DNA of 64,000 bases, taken from the NCBI RefSeq assembly GCF_014649815.1, contig NZ_BMTT01000024.1, positions 1 through 64,000 on the forward strand, written 5' to 3'. The first letter of the stretch is position 1; the number at the start of each line of letters is the position of its first letter. This stretch comes from Streptomyces mutabilis. Lineage in GTDB: Bacteria; Actinomycetota; Actinomycetes; Streptomycetales; Streptomycetaceae. A program made the position numbers and the translations under genes. Below, one piece after another: positions 1 through 7,056 of this stretch. Below the pieces are notes generated by a model, which saw only the letters and a program-made list of their open reading frames with translations, made no database searches and was not told the DNA's origin.

Positions 1-502
1 AAGGAACGGTCGCTTCCTTTGTACTCACCCTCTCGGGCTTTCCTCCGGGCGCTTCCCTTCGGTCTTGCGTTTCCGACTCTATCAGATCTTTCCGATCCGA
101 TTTCCTCGGTGCTTTCCAGGTTCCCGCTTTCGCGTTTCCCTTTCCGGCGGTTCCGACTCTATCAGATCCTTTCGGGCTCTGATTCCCCGTCAGAGAGGGT
201 TGCCTTCCCGGCTGTTGGGCCGTTCCGACGGAGTGAGACTTTAGCGGATTCCCGGCCTCCGAGCTAATCGGGGCCGCGTCCTGTCGGACGTGGATTCCTG
301 ATTCCGTGAATACACACACCGACAAAGCGACGACGTCGACAATGCGACAGCTCGTCGAAGAGTGGTTGGTACTGGAATCGCTGCCCGGGGACCGACCGGA
401 GTCGGCGCTCACGTCGGACAGCTCGGAGAACACTACGAGTGCGTGTACGGCGTGTCAAATCCCGGGTGCGGCCGTCCGCCGAGGCGTACTGTGGATGGCG
501 TG
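1..502. other. Intergenic region without a supported gene
   Basis: About 500 nt before the trpS leader carry no convincing gene. The open frames (for example GTG 306 to TGA 503) have weak third-position GC bias, no clear ribosome binding site and no recognisable family. The visible content is the 80-bp-spaced direct repeat at 71-168. A TACTGT hexamer at 487-492 could be a -10 element for the leader transcript, but no good -35 lies 16-19 bp upstream. Confidence 0.5.
71..168. repeat. Pair of 18-bp direct repeats 80 bp apart in the leading intergenic region
   Basis: The 18-mer TTCCGACTCTATCAGATC occurs at 71-88 and again at 151-168, exactly 80 bp apart. Both copies sit in a pyrimidine-rich stretch that looks non-coding. 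A short inverted repeat, CTCTGA at 177-182 and TCAGAG at 190-195, follows the second copy. I do not know a function for it; an intergenic repeat family or the scar of a local duplication are both possible. Confidence 0.7.
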
Positions 503-541
503 ATGACGCGTACGTGTACTCAGCTCTGGTGGGCCGCCTGA
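503..541 (+). CDS. Trp-rich leader peptide of the trpS attenuator
   Basis: ATG at 503 opens a 12-codon frame, MTRTCTQLWWAA, ending with TGA at 539-541. It has two consecutive Trp codons (527-532) near its end, followed by attenuator hairpins and then trpS. This is the hallmark of a leader peptide that senses charged tRNA-Trp. A ribosome stalled on the Trp codons would mask 532-538 and free 543-550. Ribosome-mediated attenuation has been described for the auxiliary trpS of S. coelicolor, and this sequence fits that model. The ATG lies close to a possible start site, so the message may have almost no leader. Confidence 0.85.
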   Translation: MTRTCTQLWWAA

Positions 542-591
542 CGGCGGCCGTACGCACGTATGCACTCAACGGCCGCCGCTTCGGCGGCCGT
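532..591 (+). promoter_or_regulatory. Transcription attenuator (alternative hairpins) of trpS
   Basis: Four complementary segments are visible. A is GGCCGCC at 532-538, inside the leader peptide. B is GGCGGCCG at 543-550. C is ACGGCCGCCG at 569-578. D is CGGCGGCCGT at 582-591. A:B forms a pause hairpin, B:C an antiterminator, and C:D a perfect 10-bp terminator stem with a 3-nt loop. The U-tract after D is poor, as is usual in Streptomyces. Stalling at the two Trp codons should favour B:C and permit read-through into trpS. Confidence 0.85.
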
Positions 592-656
592 TCTCGTATC
601 TCCTCCCAGGAGGGGCGGCCGGCGGATGGCGGCGGTCCCGACCAGGAGGTGGAGAG

Positions 657-1682
657 ATGGCGCGGGTCTTCAGTGGGGTCAAGCCGACGGGGCATCTGAC
701 GCTGGGGAACTATCTGGGTGCCATGCGGAAGTGGGCCGAGGTGGACCAGCACCGGTCGGACGCGCTGTTCTGCGTCGTGGACCTGCACGCACTGACCGTG
801 GACCACGATCCGGCGCGGGTGCGCAGGCTGAGCCGACAGGCGGCTTCCTTGCTGCTGGCGGCCGGGCTGGACCCGGAGCGGTGCACGGTGTTCGTGCAGA
901 GTCACGTGGACGAGCACGCGCGGCTGTCGTACCTGCTGGAGTGCGTCGCCACCGACGGGGAGATGCGGCGCATGATCCAGTACAAGGAGAAGGCGGCGCG
1001 GGAGCAGACGCGGGGCGGGAGTGTGCGGCTGTCGCTGCTGACGTATCCCGTGCTCATGGCGGCCGACATCCTTGCCTACGGGGCGGACGAGGTGCCGGTC
1101 GGGAACGACCAGACACAGCACGTGGAGCTGGCCCGGGATCTCGCCGTGCGCTTCAACCAGCGGTACGGGCACACGTTCGTGGTGCCGCGGGCCACCAGTC
1201 CGGGGGTGGCGGCTCGGGTGATGAACCTGCAGGATCCGGCGTCGAAGATGGGCAAGAGCGACGACGTCGGGCCGGGGATCGTCTACCTGCTCGACGACCC
1301 GGACGTGGTGCGGAAGAAGGTCATGCGGGCCGTGACCGACAGCGGGCGGGGCGTCGTGTACGACCGCGAGGCGCGGCCGGGGCTCGCGAACCTGCTGGAG
1401 ATCCTCGCCGCCTGCACGGGTGGGGAGCCGGTGGAGATGGCGGGTGCGTACGACTCCTACGGTGCGTTGAAGAAGGACACCGCCGAGGCCGTCGTCGAGG
1501 CGCTGCGGCCCGTGCGGGAGCGGCACAGGGAGCTGTGCGCGGATCCCGGGTACGTGGAAGGGGTGCTGCGGGCGGGCGCGGACAGGGCTCGGGGCATGGC
1601 CCGGCCGACCGTGGACGCCGCTTACCGGGCGATCGGGTTGCTGCCTCCGGTGGCGGCAGCAGCTGCGGACGCGGTCCGGTAG
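657..1682 (+). CDS. trpS: Tryptophanyl-tRNA synthetase, auxiliary (TrpRS1 type)
   Basis: A 341-aa class I aminoacyl-tRNA synthetase that charges tRNA-Trp. The HIGH-like motif is PTGHLTLGNY near residue 10 and the KMSKS-like loop is KMGKS near residue 200; GNDQTQHVE is the typical substrate-binding stretch. The start follows a strong AGGAGGTGGAGAG ribosome binding site. The upstream leader peptide with tandem Trp codons means expression rises when charged tRNA-Trp is short. In S. coelicolor the gene at this locus encodes an indolmycin-resistant, inducible second TrpRS; by synteny and by the attenuator I infer the same role. Resistance itself cannot be read from the sequence. It converges on proC with a 19-nt gap. 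Confidence 0.93.
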   Translation: MARVFSGVKPTGHLTLGNYLGAMRKWAEVDQHRSDALFCVVDLHALTVDHDPARVRRLSRQAASLLLAAGLDPERCTVFVQSHVDEHARLSYLLECVATDGEMRRMIQYKEKAAREQTRGGSVRLSLLTYPVLMAADILAYGADEVPVGNDQTQHVELARDLAVRFNQRYGHTFVVPRATSPGVAARVMNLQDPASKMGKSDDVGPGIVYLLDDPDVVRKKVMRAVTDSGRGVVYDREARPGLANLLEILAACTGGEPVEMAGAYDSYGALKKDTAEAVVEALRPVRERHRELCADPGYVEGVLRAGADRARGMARPTVDAAYRAIGLLPPVAAAAADAVR

Positions 1683-1701
1683 GCGCGGATCCGGGCCGCT
1701 C

Positions 1702-2514
1702 TCAGTCCTTGGTGCCGGAGGCCAGTTCGCGGCTGCGGTCGCGGGCGGCTTCCAGCGCGGCGATGAGGGCGGCTCGGACGCCGTGGTTCTCGAGTTCGCG
1801 GATGGCGTTGATCGTGGTGCCGGCGGGGGACGTGACGTTCTCGCGGAGCTTGACCGGGTGTTCGCCGCTGTCGCGGAGCATCTTCGCGGCGCCGATCGCG
1901 GACTGGACGATCAGGTCGTGGGCCTTGTCGCGGGGCAGGCCGAGGAGGATGCCGGCGTCGGTCATGGCTTCGACCAGGTAGAAGAAGTACGCCGGGCCGG
2001 AGCCGGAGAGGGCGGTGCAGGCGTCCTGCTGGGACTCGGGCACGCGCAGGGTCTTGCCGACGGCGCCGAAGATCTCCTCGGCGTGGGCGAGGTGGTCGGC
2101 GGTGGCGTGGGTGCCTGCGGAGATGACGGACATGGCCTCGTCGACGAGGGCCGGGGTGTTCGTCATGACGCGTACCACCGGGGTGCCGGGGGCGAGGCGT
2201 TCCTCGAAGAAGGCGGTGGGGATGCCCGCGGCGCCGCTGATGACCAGGCGGTCGGCGGGGATGTGCGGCGCGAGTTCGTCGAGGAGGGTGCCCATGTCCT
2301 GCGGCTTGACCGTGAGGATCAGGGTGTCGGCGGTCTTGGCGGCCTCGGCGTTGGTGACGGGGGTGACTCCGTGGCGGGTGCGGAGTTCGTCGGCCCGTTC
2401 CTGGCGGCGGGCGGTGACCAGGAGATCGGCGGGGGCCCAGCCGGCTCCGATCATTCCGCTGAGCAGGGCTTCGCCGATCTTGCCGGTGCCGAGGACTGCG
2501 ACTTTCTGGGTCAT
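1702..2514 (-). CDS. proC: Pyrroline-5-carboxylate reductase
   Basis: A 270-aa NAD(P)H-dependent reductase for the last step of proline synthesis. The N-terminal Rossmann motif GTGKIGEALL comes directly after MTQKVAVL, and the C-terminal family signature contains ALSGSGPAYFFYLVEAM, followed by SPAGTT. The frame stays open 18 codons further upstream, but I chose the ATG at 2514: it puts the nucleotide-binding beta strand at the N terminus as in the family, and a GGAGG lies about 12 nt before it. It stands alone, convergent with trpS and about 120 nt downstream of the ABC permease gene. Confidence 0.93.
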   Translation of the reverse strand: MTQKVAVLGTGKIGEALLSGMIGAGWAPADLLVTARRQERADELRTRHGVTPVTNAEAAKTADTLILTVKPQDMGTLLDELAPHIPADRLVISGAAGIPTAFFEERLAPGTPVVRVMTNTPALVDEAMSVISAGTHATADHLAHAEEIFGAVGKTLRVPESQQDACTALSGSGPAYFFYLVEAMTDAGILLGLPRDKAHDLIVQSAIGAAKMLRDSGEHPVKLRENVTSPAGTTINAIRELENHGVRAALIAALEAARDRSRELASGTKD

Positions 2515-2634
2515 GGCTTTCGGTGCCCTCCGGTGCCCTGTCTGGGGTGCGTCGTCCGTCGTCGTCATCCTCGCACTTCGGGGGCGGGCGGGAATGTCAC
2601 GTCCGGTGGGCGGGACGGCGGTGGGTCGGGCTCG

Positions 2635-3426
2635 CTATGCCGTGCGGCGTCTGAGGGTGGCCGCGCCCAGGGCCAGGACCAGGAGTGCGCAGCCGGCGAC
2701 GATCAGGGCGTCGCGTACGAAGGCGGTGGTCATGTCGGTGTGGCGGAGGACCTCGTTCATGCCGTCGACCGCGTAGGACATCGGCAGGACGTCGGAGATC
2801 GCCTCCAGGGCGGGGTGCATGTTGTCGCGCGGGGTGAAGAGGCCGCAGAGGAGGAGCTGCGGGAAGATCACGGCGGGCATGAACTGCACCGCCTGGAACT
2901 CGGAGGCCGCGAAGGCCGAGACGAAGAGGCCGAGGGCCGTGCCCAGGAGGGCGTCGAGCAGCGCGACCAGGAGCAGGAGCCAGGGGCTGCCGGTCACGTC
3001 GAGGCCGAGGAGCCATACCGCCAGGCCGGTCGCGAGGGCCGACTGGACGATGGCGAGGGTGCCGAAGGCCAGGGCGTAGCCGGCGATCAGGTCGCCCTTG
3101 CCCAGGGGCATGGCGAGGAGGCGTTCGAGGGTGCCGGAGGTGCGCTCGCGCAGGGTCGCGATGGACGTGACCAGGAACATCGTGATCAGCGGGAAGATCC
3201 CGAGGAGTGAGGCGCCGATGTTGTCGAAGGTGCGCGGGCTGCCGTCGAAGACGTAACGCAGCAGGAACAGCATCAGGCACGGGATCACGAGCAGCAGCGC
3301 GATCGTGCGGGGGTCGTGGGCGAGCTGGCGCAGGACGCGGGTCGCGGTGGCCGTGGTGCGGGACAGGGTCAGAGGGCGGGTGGGCGCCGGGCGCACGGGC
3401 GCGGGGGCGGTGGTCGGGGTGGTCAT
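2635..3426 (-). CDS. ABC-2 type drug exporter, permease subunit
   Basis: A 263-aa integral membrane protein with about six hydrophobic segments, typical of ABC-2 permeases of the DrrB/YadH type. The cytoplasmic N terminus is Pro/Thr-rich. The loop after the second segment contains RERTSGTLERLLAMPL, the ABC-2 coupling-helix signature. Its ATG overlaps the stop of the ATPase gene (ATGA) and is preceded by GAAGGAGG, so the two are translationally coupled. It should pair with that ATPase to export a lipophilic compound, but the ATPase frame is broken in this sequence. The substrate is unknown. Confidence 0.88.
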   Translation of the reverse strand: MTTPTTAPAPVRPAPTRPLTLSRTTATATRVLRQLAHDPRTIALLLVIPCLMLFLLRYVFDGSPRTFDNIGASLLGIFPLITMFLVTSIATLRERTSGTLERLLAMPLGKGDLIAGYALAFGTLAIVQSALATGLAVWLLGLDVTGSPWLLLLVALLDALLGTALGLFVSAFAASEFQAVQFMPAVIFPQLLLCGLFTPRDNMHPALEAISDVLPMSYAVDGMNEVLRHTDMTTAFVRDALIVAGCALLVLALGAATLRRRTA

Positions 3427-4243
3427 CGGGTGGCCTCCTTCGTGCGGGTGGTGCGGGCGCGCGCCGCCGCCTCGTCGACCAGGTGCAGGAAGGCCTCCTC
3501 GACCGTGTCGGCGCCGGTGCGGGTGCGCAGGGCGTCGGGGGTGTCGTCGGCGAGGACCTCGCCCTCGCGCATGAGGAGGAGGCGGTGGCAGCGCTCGGCC
3601 TCGTCCATGACGTGGGAGGAGACGAGGAGGGTGGTGCCTCGGTCGGCGGCGAGGGTGTGGAAGAGGGTCCACAGGTCGCGGCGGAGTACGGGGTCGAGGC
3701 CGACCGTGGGTTCGTCGAGGATCAGGAGTTCCGGGGTGCCCAGGAGGGCGACGGCGAGGGAGACGCGGCTGCGCTGGCCGCCGGAGAGGTTGCCGGCGAG
3801 GGCGTCGGCGTGGGTGGTGAGGTCGACGTCGGCGATGGCCCGGGTGACGTCCTCGTGGCGGCGGTCGGAGGCGGCTCGGCCGGGGGCGAGTACCGCGGAG
3901 AAGTAGTCGAGGTCTGGCGGACGGTCAGGTCGTCGAAGACCGACGGGGCCTGGGTGACGTAGCCGATGCGGGTGCGCAGGGTGGGGTGGCCGGCGGGGCG
4001 GCCGAGGACCTCCAGGGTGCCGGTGACCTTGGCCTGGGTGCCGGCGATCGCGCGCATGAGGGTCGACTTGCCGCAGCCGGAGGGGCCGAGGAGGCCGGTG
4101 ATCCGGCCTCGGGGGACGGTGAAGCCGAGGCCGCGCAGGACGGTGCGGGGGCCGCGGACGACGGTGAGGTCCTGGGCCCGGACGGCGGGTGGGGGGGAGC
4201 CACCGCCCGCTTCGTCGGGGGGCGGGGAGGAGTAATTCATCAT
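3423..4243 (-). pseudogene. ABC exporter ATP-binding subunit, disrupted by a one-base deletion
   Basis: The N-terminal half has Walker A GPSGCGKST and runs in frame to SVFDDLTVRQ. The rest, in another frame, reads LDYFSAVLAPG, LSGGQ, Walker B ELLILDEPTVGLDP and the H-loop SSHVMDEAERC. Adding one base near 3913 (CAGACCTC where CAGAACCTC is expected on the coding strand) restores a continuous 273-aa DrrA-like ATPase; the 821-nt length is one short of a multiple of three. Nothing else is degraded. It is either a recent mutation or a sequencing error. The start MMN at 4243 lies 7 nt from a strong -10, suggesting a leaderless message, and a perfect palindrome overlaps the start codon. The stop overlaps the permease ATG. 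Confidence 0.85.
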
Positions 4244-4279
4244 GTGATGAATACTGCTCCCGGCCCGGGGCGGTGTCAA
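4235..4279 (-). promoter_or_regulatory. Leaderless sigma-HrdB-type promoter with palindromic operator for the ABC exporter
   Basis: On the minus strand TTGACA (4279-4274), a 17-nt spacer and CAGTAT (4256-4251) form a near-consensus vegetative promoter. The -35 overlaps the stop codon of the upstream methyltransferase gene. Transcription would begin about at the ATPase ATG (4243). ATTCATCA-TG-TGATGAAT at 4235-4252 is a perfect 8-bp inverted repeat covering the -10 edge, the start site and the start codon, which is where a repressor would bind. The cognate regulator is not adjacent. Confidence 0.8.
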
Positions 4280-5082
4280 GCGGTCACGGGTGTCCTGGCG
4301 AGGAGGAGGACGACGACGTACGTCTCCTCGACGACTCCGTCCGGGAAGACGTCCAGGAGGTGCCGGCGCTCGGCGGCCAGGAATTCCGCGCGGCGTTCGT
4401 CGGTGTCGGTCAGGAAGACCGAGTGGCTGGCGACGTTGGCCAGGTGGACGTCGACGGGGACGCGGCGGCTCCAGCGGATCTCGCGGCGGGTGAGGCCGAG
4501 ACGGCCGTCGGGGTCGGCGGTGCCCGGACCGACGTTCCGCTTCTCGGCGGAGAGGTCCAGGTCGAAGTGGCGGTCGATCCGCCGGGCCGCGGCGGCGATC
4601 CAGGGGACGTCGAGGGCCTCGGTGTTCCACCACAGCGCCAGCGCGCCGCCCGGACGCAGCACGCGCAGCGCCTCCGGGACCGCCAGAGCGGGGTCGGTCC
4701 AGTGCCAGGCCTGGGCGTAGGTGAGGAAGTCGGCGCTGTGGTCGGCGAGCGGGAGGGCGTCGCCCTTGCCCCGGACCATCGGCACGCCGGGGAGGGTGCG
4801 GCGGAACTCGGCGGCCATGCCGGCGCCGGGTTCGACGGCGATCACGTGGGCGCCGCGCGCGTGCAGTCGGGCGGTGGCGATGCCCGTACCGGCGCCGACG
4901 TCCACGACGCGGGAGCCGGCCAGGGGGCGGTCGGCGAGTTCCTCCAGCGCGTCGAAGAGGGCGGGCGGGTAGGAGGGGCGATTGGCGGCGTACTGGGCCG
5001 CGGTCGCGTTGAAGGAGTGGGCCCGGGCGGTGTGGGTGGCGGACCGGGCCGCCGGGGGTTGGATGGCGCCGTGTGTCGTCAT
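4276..5082 (-). CDS. Class I SAM-dependent methyltransferase (Methyltransf_11 type)
   Basis: A 268-aa soluble protein with the SAM-binding motif I VVDVGAGTGIATARL near residue 60, an acidic VEPG after the second strand, and GGALALWW in the later core. This architecture is shared by UbiE-like small-molecule methyltransferases. The N terminus HTARAHSFNATAAQYAANRPSYPPALF is typical of a common actinobacterial family. The substrate cannot be inferred. Its stop codon lies within the -35 of the ABC exporter promoter, so the exporter has its own promoter rather than simple read-through. Confidence 0.85.
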   Translation of the reverse strand: MTTHGAIQPPAARSATHTARAHSFNATAAQYAANRPSYPPALFDALEELADRPLAGSRVVDVGAGTGIATARLHARGAHVIAVEPGAGMAAEFRRTLPGVPMVRGKGDALPLADHSADFLTYAQAWHWTDPALAVPEALRVLRPGGALALWWNTEALDVPWIAAAARRIDRHFDLDLSAEKRNVGPGTADPDGRLGLTRREIRWSRRVPVDVHLANVASHSVFLTDTDERRAEFLAAERRHLLDVFPDGVVEETYVVVLLLARTPVTA

Positions 5083-5131
5083 ACGGCCATGTTGGCCCGG
5101 GGAGGGTCGTGGGGAGCGGGGCGATTTCCCG

Positions 5132-5635
5132 TCAGCGGCGCCGGCGCTTCTTCGAGGGGTTGCCCGAGCGGCGGGTGGTGCGCTTCTCGTACTCCTCGCG
5201 GGCCTTCTCGTACTCCTCGCGGTGCAGTTTCTCGCCCGGGGCCTCGGTGAGGGTGCGGAAGAAGTAGGCGAGGAGCGAGCCGACGAAGCCGATGGCCAGC
5301 AGGCCGCGGAGGGAGGACTGGCGCTCGGGGTCGGGGCGGGTGCCGAAGGCGGACCAGGTGTGGCGGAAGGCCAGGGCGCTGCAGACCGCGAACATCACGA
5401 TCATCAGCAGCGAGACGAAGCCGCCGATGTCGGCGATCCGGAGGCCCTGGTAGGCGATGCGGAGGACGAAGCAGGCGGCGGCCGCCGCGGCGAGGGAGCC
5501 GACGGCGAGGCCGATCCGGCGGGCGGTGTAGCCGTTGTCGTGGTGCACCCAGGTCGTGCCGTAGAACCGGAGGGGTTCGGGGCGTGGGCCCGCGGCGGTT
5601 TCCGGGCTGCCGTTCTTGCCGTTCTCTGCGCTCAC
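5132..5635 (-). CDS. Small membrane protein, unknown function
   Basis: A 167-aa protein starting at GTG 5635. It has two or three hydrophobic segments in the middle (around residues 45-65, 70-95 and 115-130). The tail is a strongly charged helix with a duplicated REEYEK motif and a poly-basic end, SKKRRRR, likely cytoplasmic. I do not recognise a family. The same-strand neighbours are a putative lipoprotein gene upstream and the methyltransferase gene downstream. Confidence 0.75.
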   Translation of the reverse strand: MSAENGKNGSPETAAGPRPEPLRFYGTTWVHHDNGYTARRIGLAVGSLAAAAAACFVLRIAYQGLRIADIGGFVSLLMIVMFAVCSALAFRHTWSAFGTRPDPERQSSLRGLLAIGFVGSLLAYFFRTLTEAPGEKLHREEYEKAREEYEKRTTRRSGNPSKKRRRR

Positions 5636-5715
5636 GGGTCGATTATGGCGCCGGTGCGGCGCGGGCCCCGGGCGGGCCCGGCACACCGGACGAGGCTCGT
5701 GGGAGCCGGAGTGCG

Positions 5716-6402
5716 TCAGCCGCCCTGGCCGGCGCTGCCGAGCGGGCCGACCTGCACCGGGGTGCCGGAGCTGTCCGTGACGGGCAGCGTGGCACCGCCC
5801 GGCCAGTCGAGGGTGACCGACTTCGTCTCGTCCGGCGGGGTCACCACGAGCCCCGTGATGCGGACGCCGGAACCGCCCGAGTCGTTGATCGGGTAGGTGA
5901 TGCCGAAGGTGGTCCGCTCCCCATGCCCGAGGACGACCGCGGGGGCCGGCTCGCCCGTGCGCTCGGCGGACAGGGTGCCGGAGTTCGTCTTCAGGTCGAC
6001 GCCCGCGTGGCCCGCGAGGGAGCAGTCCCGGCCGCCGCTGTTCCTCAGGTCGACCGCGACGGTGCCCCGGTCGTCGCCGCCGACCGTGGCGTCGATCGCG
6101 GTGATCTCCAGCTCGTCGGTGCGGCACTCCGCGGCCTTGCCGTTGCCGTCCGTGCCGCCGGTGCCACCGGTGCCGTCCGCGCCGTCGCCACCACCGGTGC
6201 CGGCGGGGTTCTTCCCCTCGGAGTCCGTGCCGCCCCGCTGGTCCGAGCCGGTCGAGCCCGAGCCGCCGGTCGAGGAGGAGGCGGTGGAGGCGGCCGGCGG
6301 GGCGGCGCCGGGGTCCGTGCCGTCGTCGCCGTTCTGGCAGGCCGTGAGCGAGAGGCCGGCGGCGAGGGCCATGGCGGCGATGGTCAGCTTGTGGACGCGC
6401 AT
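5716..6402 (-). CDS. Secreted lipoprotein with DUF4232-like domain
   Basis: A 228-aa protein with a lipoprotein signal peptide: basic MRVHK, a hydrophobic core and the lipobox LTAC ending at Cys22. A 60-residue Gly/Ser/Thr/Asp-rich linker follows. The C-terminal beta-rich domain from about residue 92 begins CRTDELEITA and has a second conserved Cys in RDCSLAGH, as in DUF4232 proteins of Streptomyces. It is probably anchored to the outer face of the membrane. A strong hairpin (6437-6462) separates it from the upstream SH3-domain gene, so it should have its own promoter. Confidence 0.82.
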   Translation of the reverse strand: MRVHKLTIAAMALAAGLSLTACQNGDDGTDPGAAPPAASTASSSTGGSGSTGSDQRGGTDSEGKNPAGTGGGDGADGTGGTGGTDGNGKAAECRTDELEITAIDATVGGDDRGTVAVDLRNSGGRDCSLAGHAGVDLKTNSGTLSAERTGEPAPAVVLGHGERTTFGITYPINDSGGSGVRITGLVVTPPDETKSVTLDWPGGATLPVTDSSGTPVQVGPLGSAGQGG

Positions 6403-6436
6403 CGTTGTCTACCTCATGGTCGGTTGGCGTGCCGGT

Positions 6437-6462
6437 CCGCCCGCACCCGTCGGTGCGGGCGG
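6437..6462 (-). terminator. Hairpin terminator after the SH3-domain gene
   Basis: A perfect 11-bp stem, CCGCCCGCACC / GGTGCGGGCGG, encloses a 4-nt loop about 90 nt downstream of the SH3-domain stop codon. It has no U-tract, which is common for Streptomyces terminators. Confidence 0.65.
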
Positions 6463-6552
6463 GCGTTGCTGACCACCAAGAGCCGTTCGGTACGGCACGC
6501 CGTTCCTCCCGGCAGCCTCCTAAGACGCCCCTGAGACCACCCCGTTACAAGG

Positions 6553-6876
6553 TCAGCAGCGAGGGGCCACGTAACCGTCGCTGCCCGTGCGGATGTACGC
6601 GTCGGAGACGTACTGGCCGCTGCCGATGTTGTCCCAGATGTTCGAGGTGCCGTACGGGCCCGACACCCAGGTGCCCGGCGTCTGGCAGCTGATCTGCACC
6701 CTTGCCCCCTCGGACAGGACCCGCACGACGGAGTAGCCGGTGCCGGGGCCGCTGCGGACGTTCAGCCGGTAGCCCGGCGCCACCGGGTAGGAGCCGGCGG
6801 CGGCCAGCGTGGTGACGGCCTCCGTGGTCGCGTTCTCGTCCTCGCCCGCGGCGTCCGTGATCTGGTCGACAGACAT
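6553..6876 (-). CDS. Small bacterial SH3-domain protein
   Basis: A 107-aa protein with one bacterial SH3 (SH3_3-like) domain from about residue 33: YRLNVRSGPGTGYSVVRVL is the core motif and YVSDAYIRTG the closing strand. Such domains usually bind peptidoglycan or peptides at the cell surface. The N terminus MSVDQITDAAGEDENATTE is acidic and shows no ordinary signal peptide, so export is unexplained; it may be cytoplasmic or use another route. Two Cys residues (CQT and the C-terminal RC) could form a disulfide. It is divergent from the Ser/Thr kinase gene. Confidence 0.8.
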   Translation of the reverse strand: MSVDQITDAAGEDENATTEAVTTLAAAGSYPVAPGYRLNVRSGPGTGYSVVRVLSEGARVQISCQTPGTWVSGPYGTSNIWDNIGSGQYVSDAYIRTGSDGYVAPRC

Positions 6877-7056
6877 GAAAAACTCCCCCGTTCACCCCAC
6901 GAGCGCCGTGGGGACGCGTTGATTCCCCTGGAACAAGCCACGAAACACCAGTTCGCAACTCGCACGCGGAGGCTAGCAAGCCTCCTCGGCCCCGTCGGAA
7001 CCATCGACTAGGCTCCGAGCGTCGCGCGCGCGAACGAACAGCACGGGGGTGGTTCC

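Noticed and set aside
306-503. 65-codon GTG ORF whose stop overlaps the trpS leader-peptide ATG
   Set aside because: Weak GC3 bias, no ribosome binding site and no recognisable family; the overlap with the leader start is probably chance.
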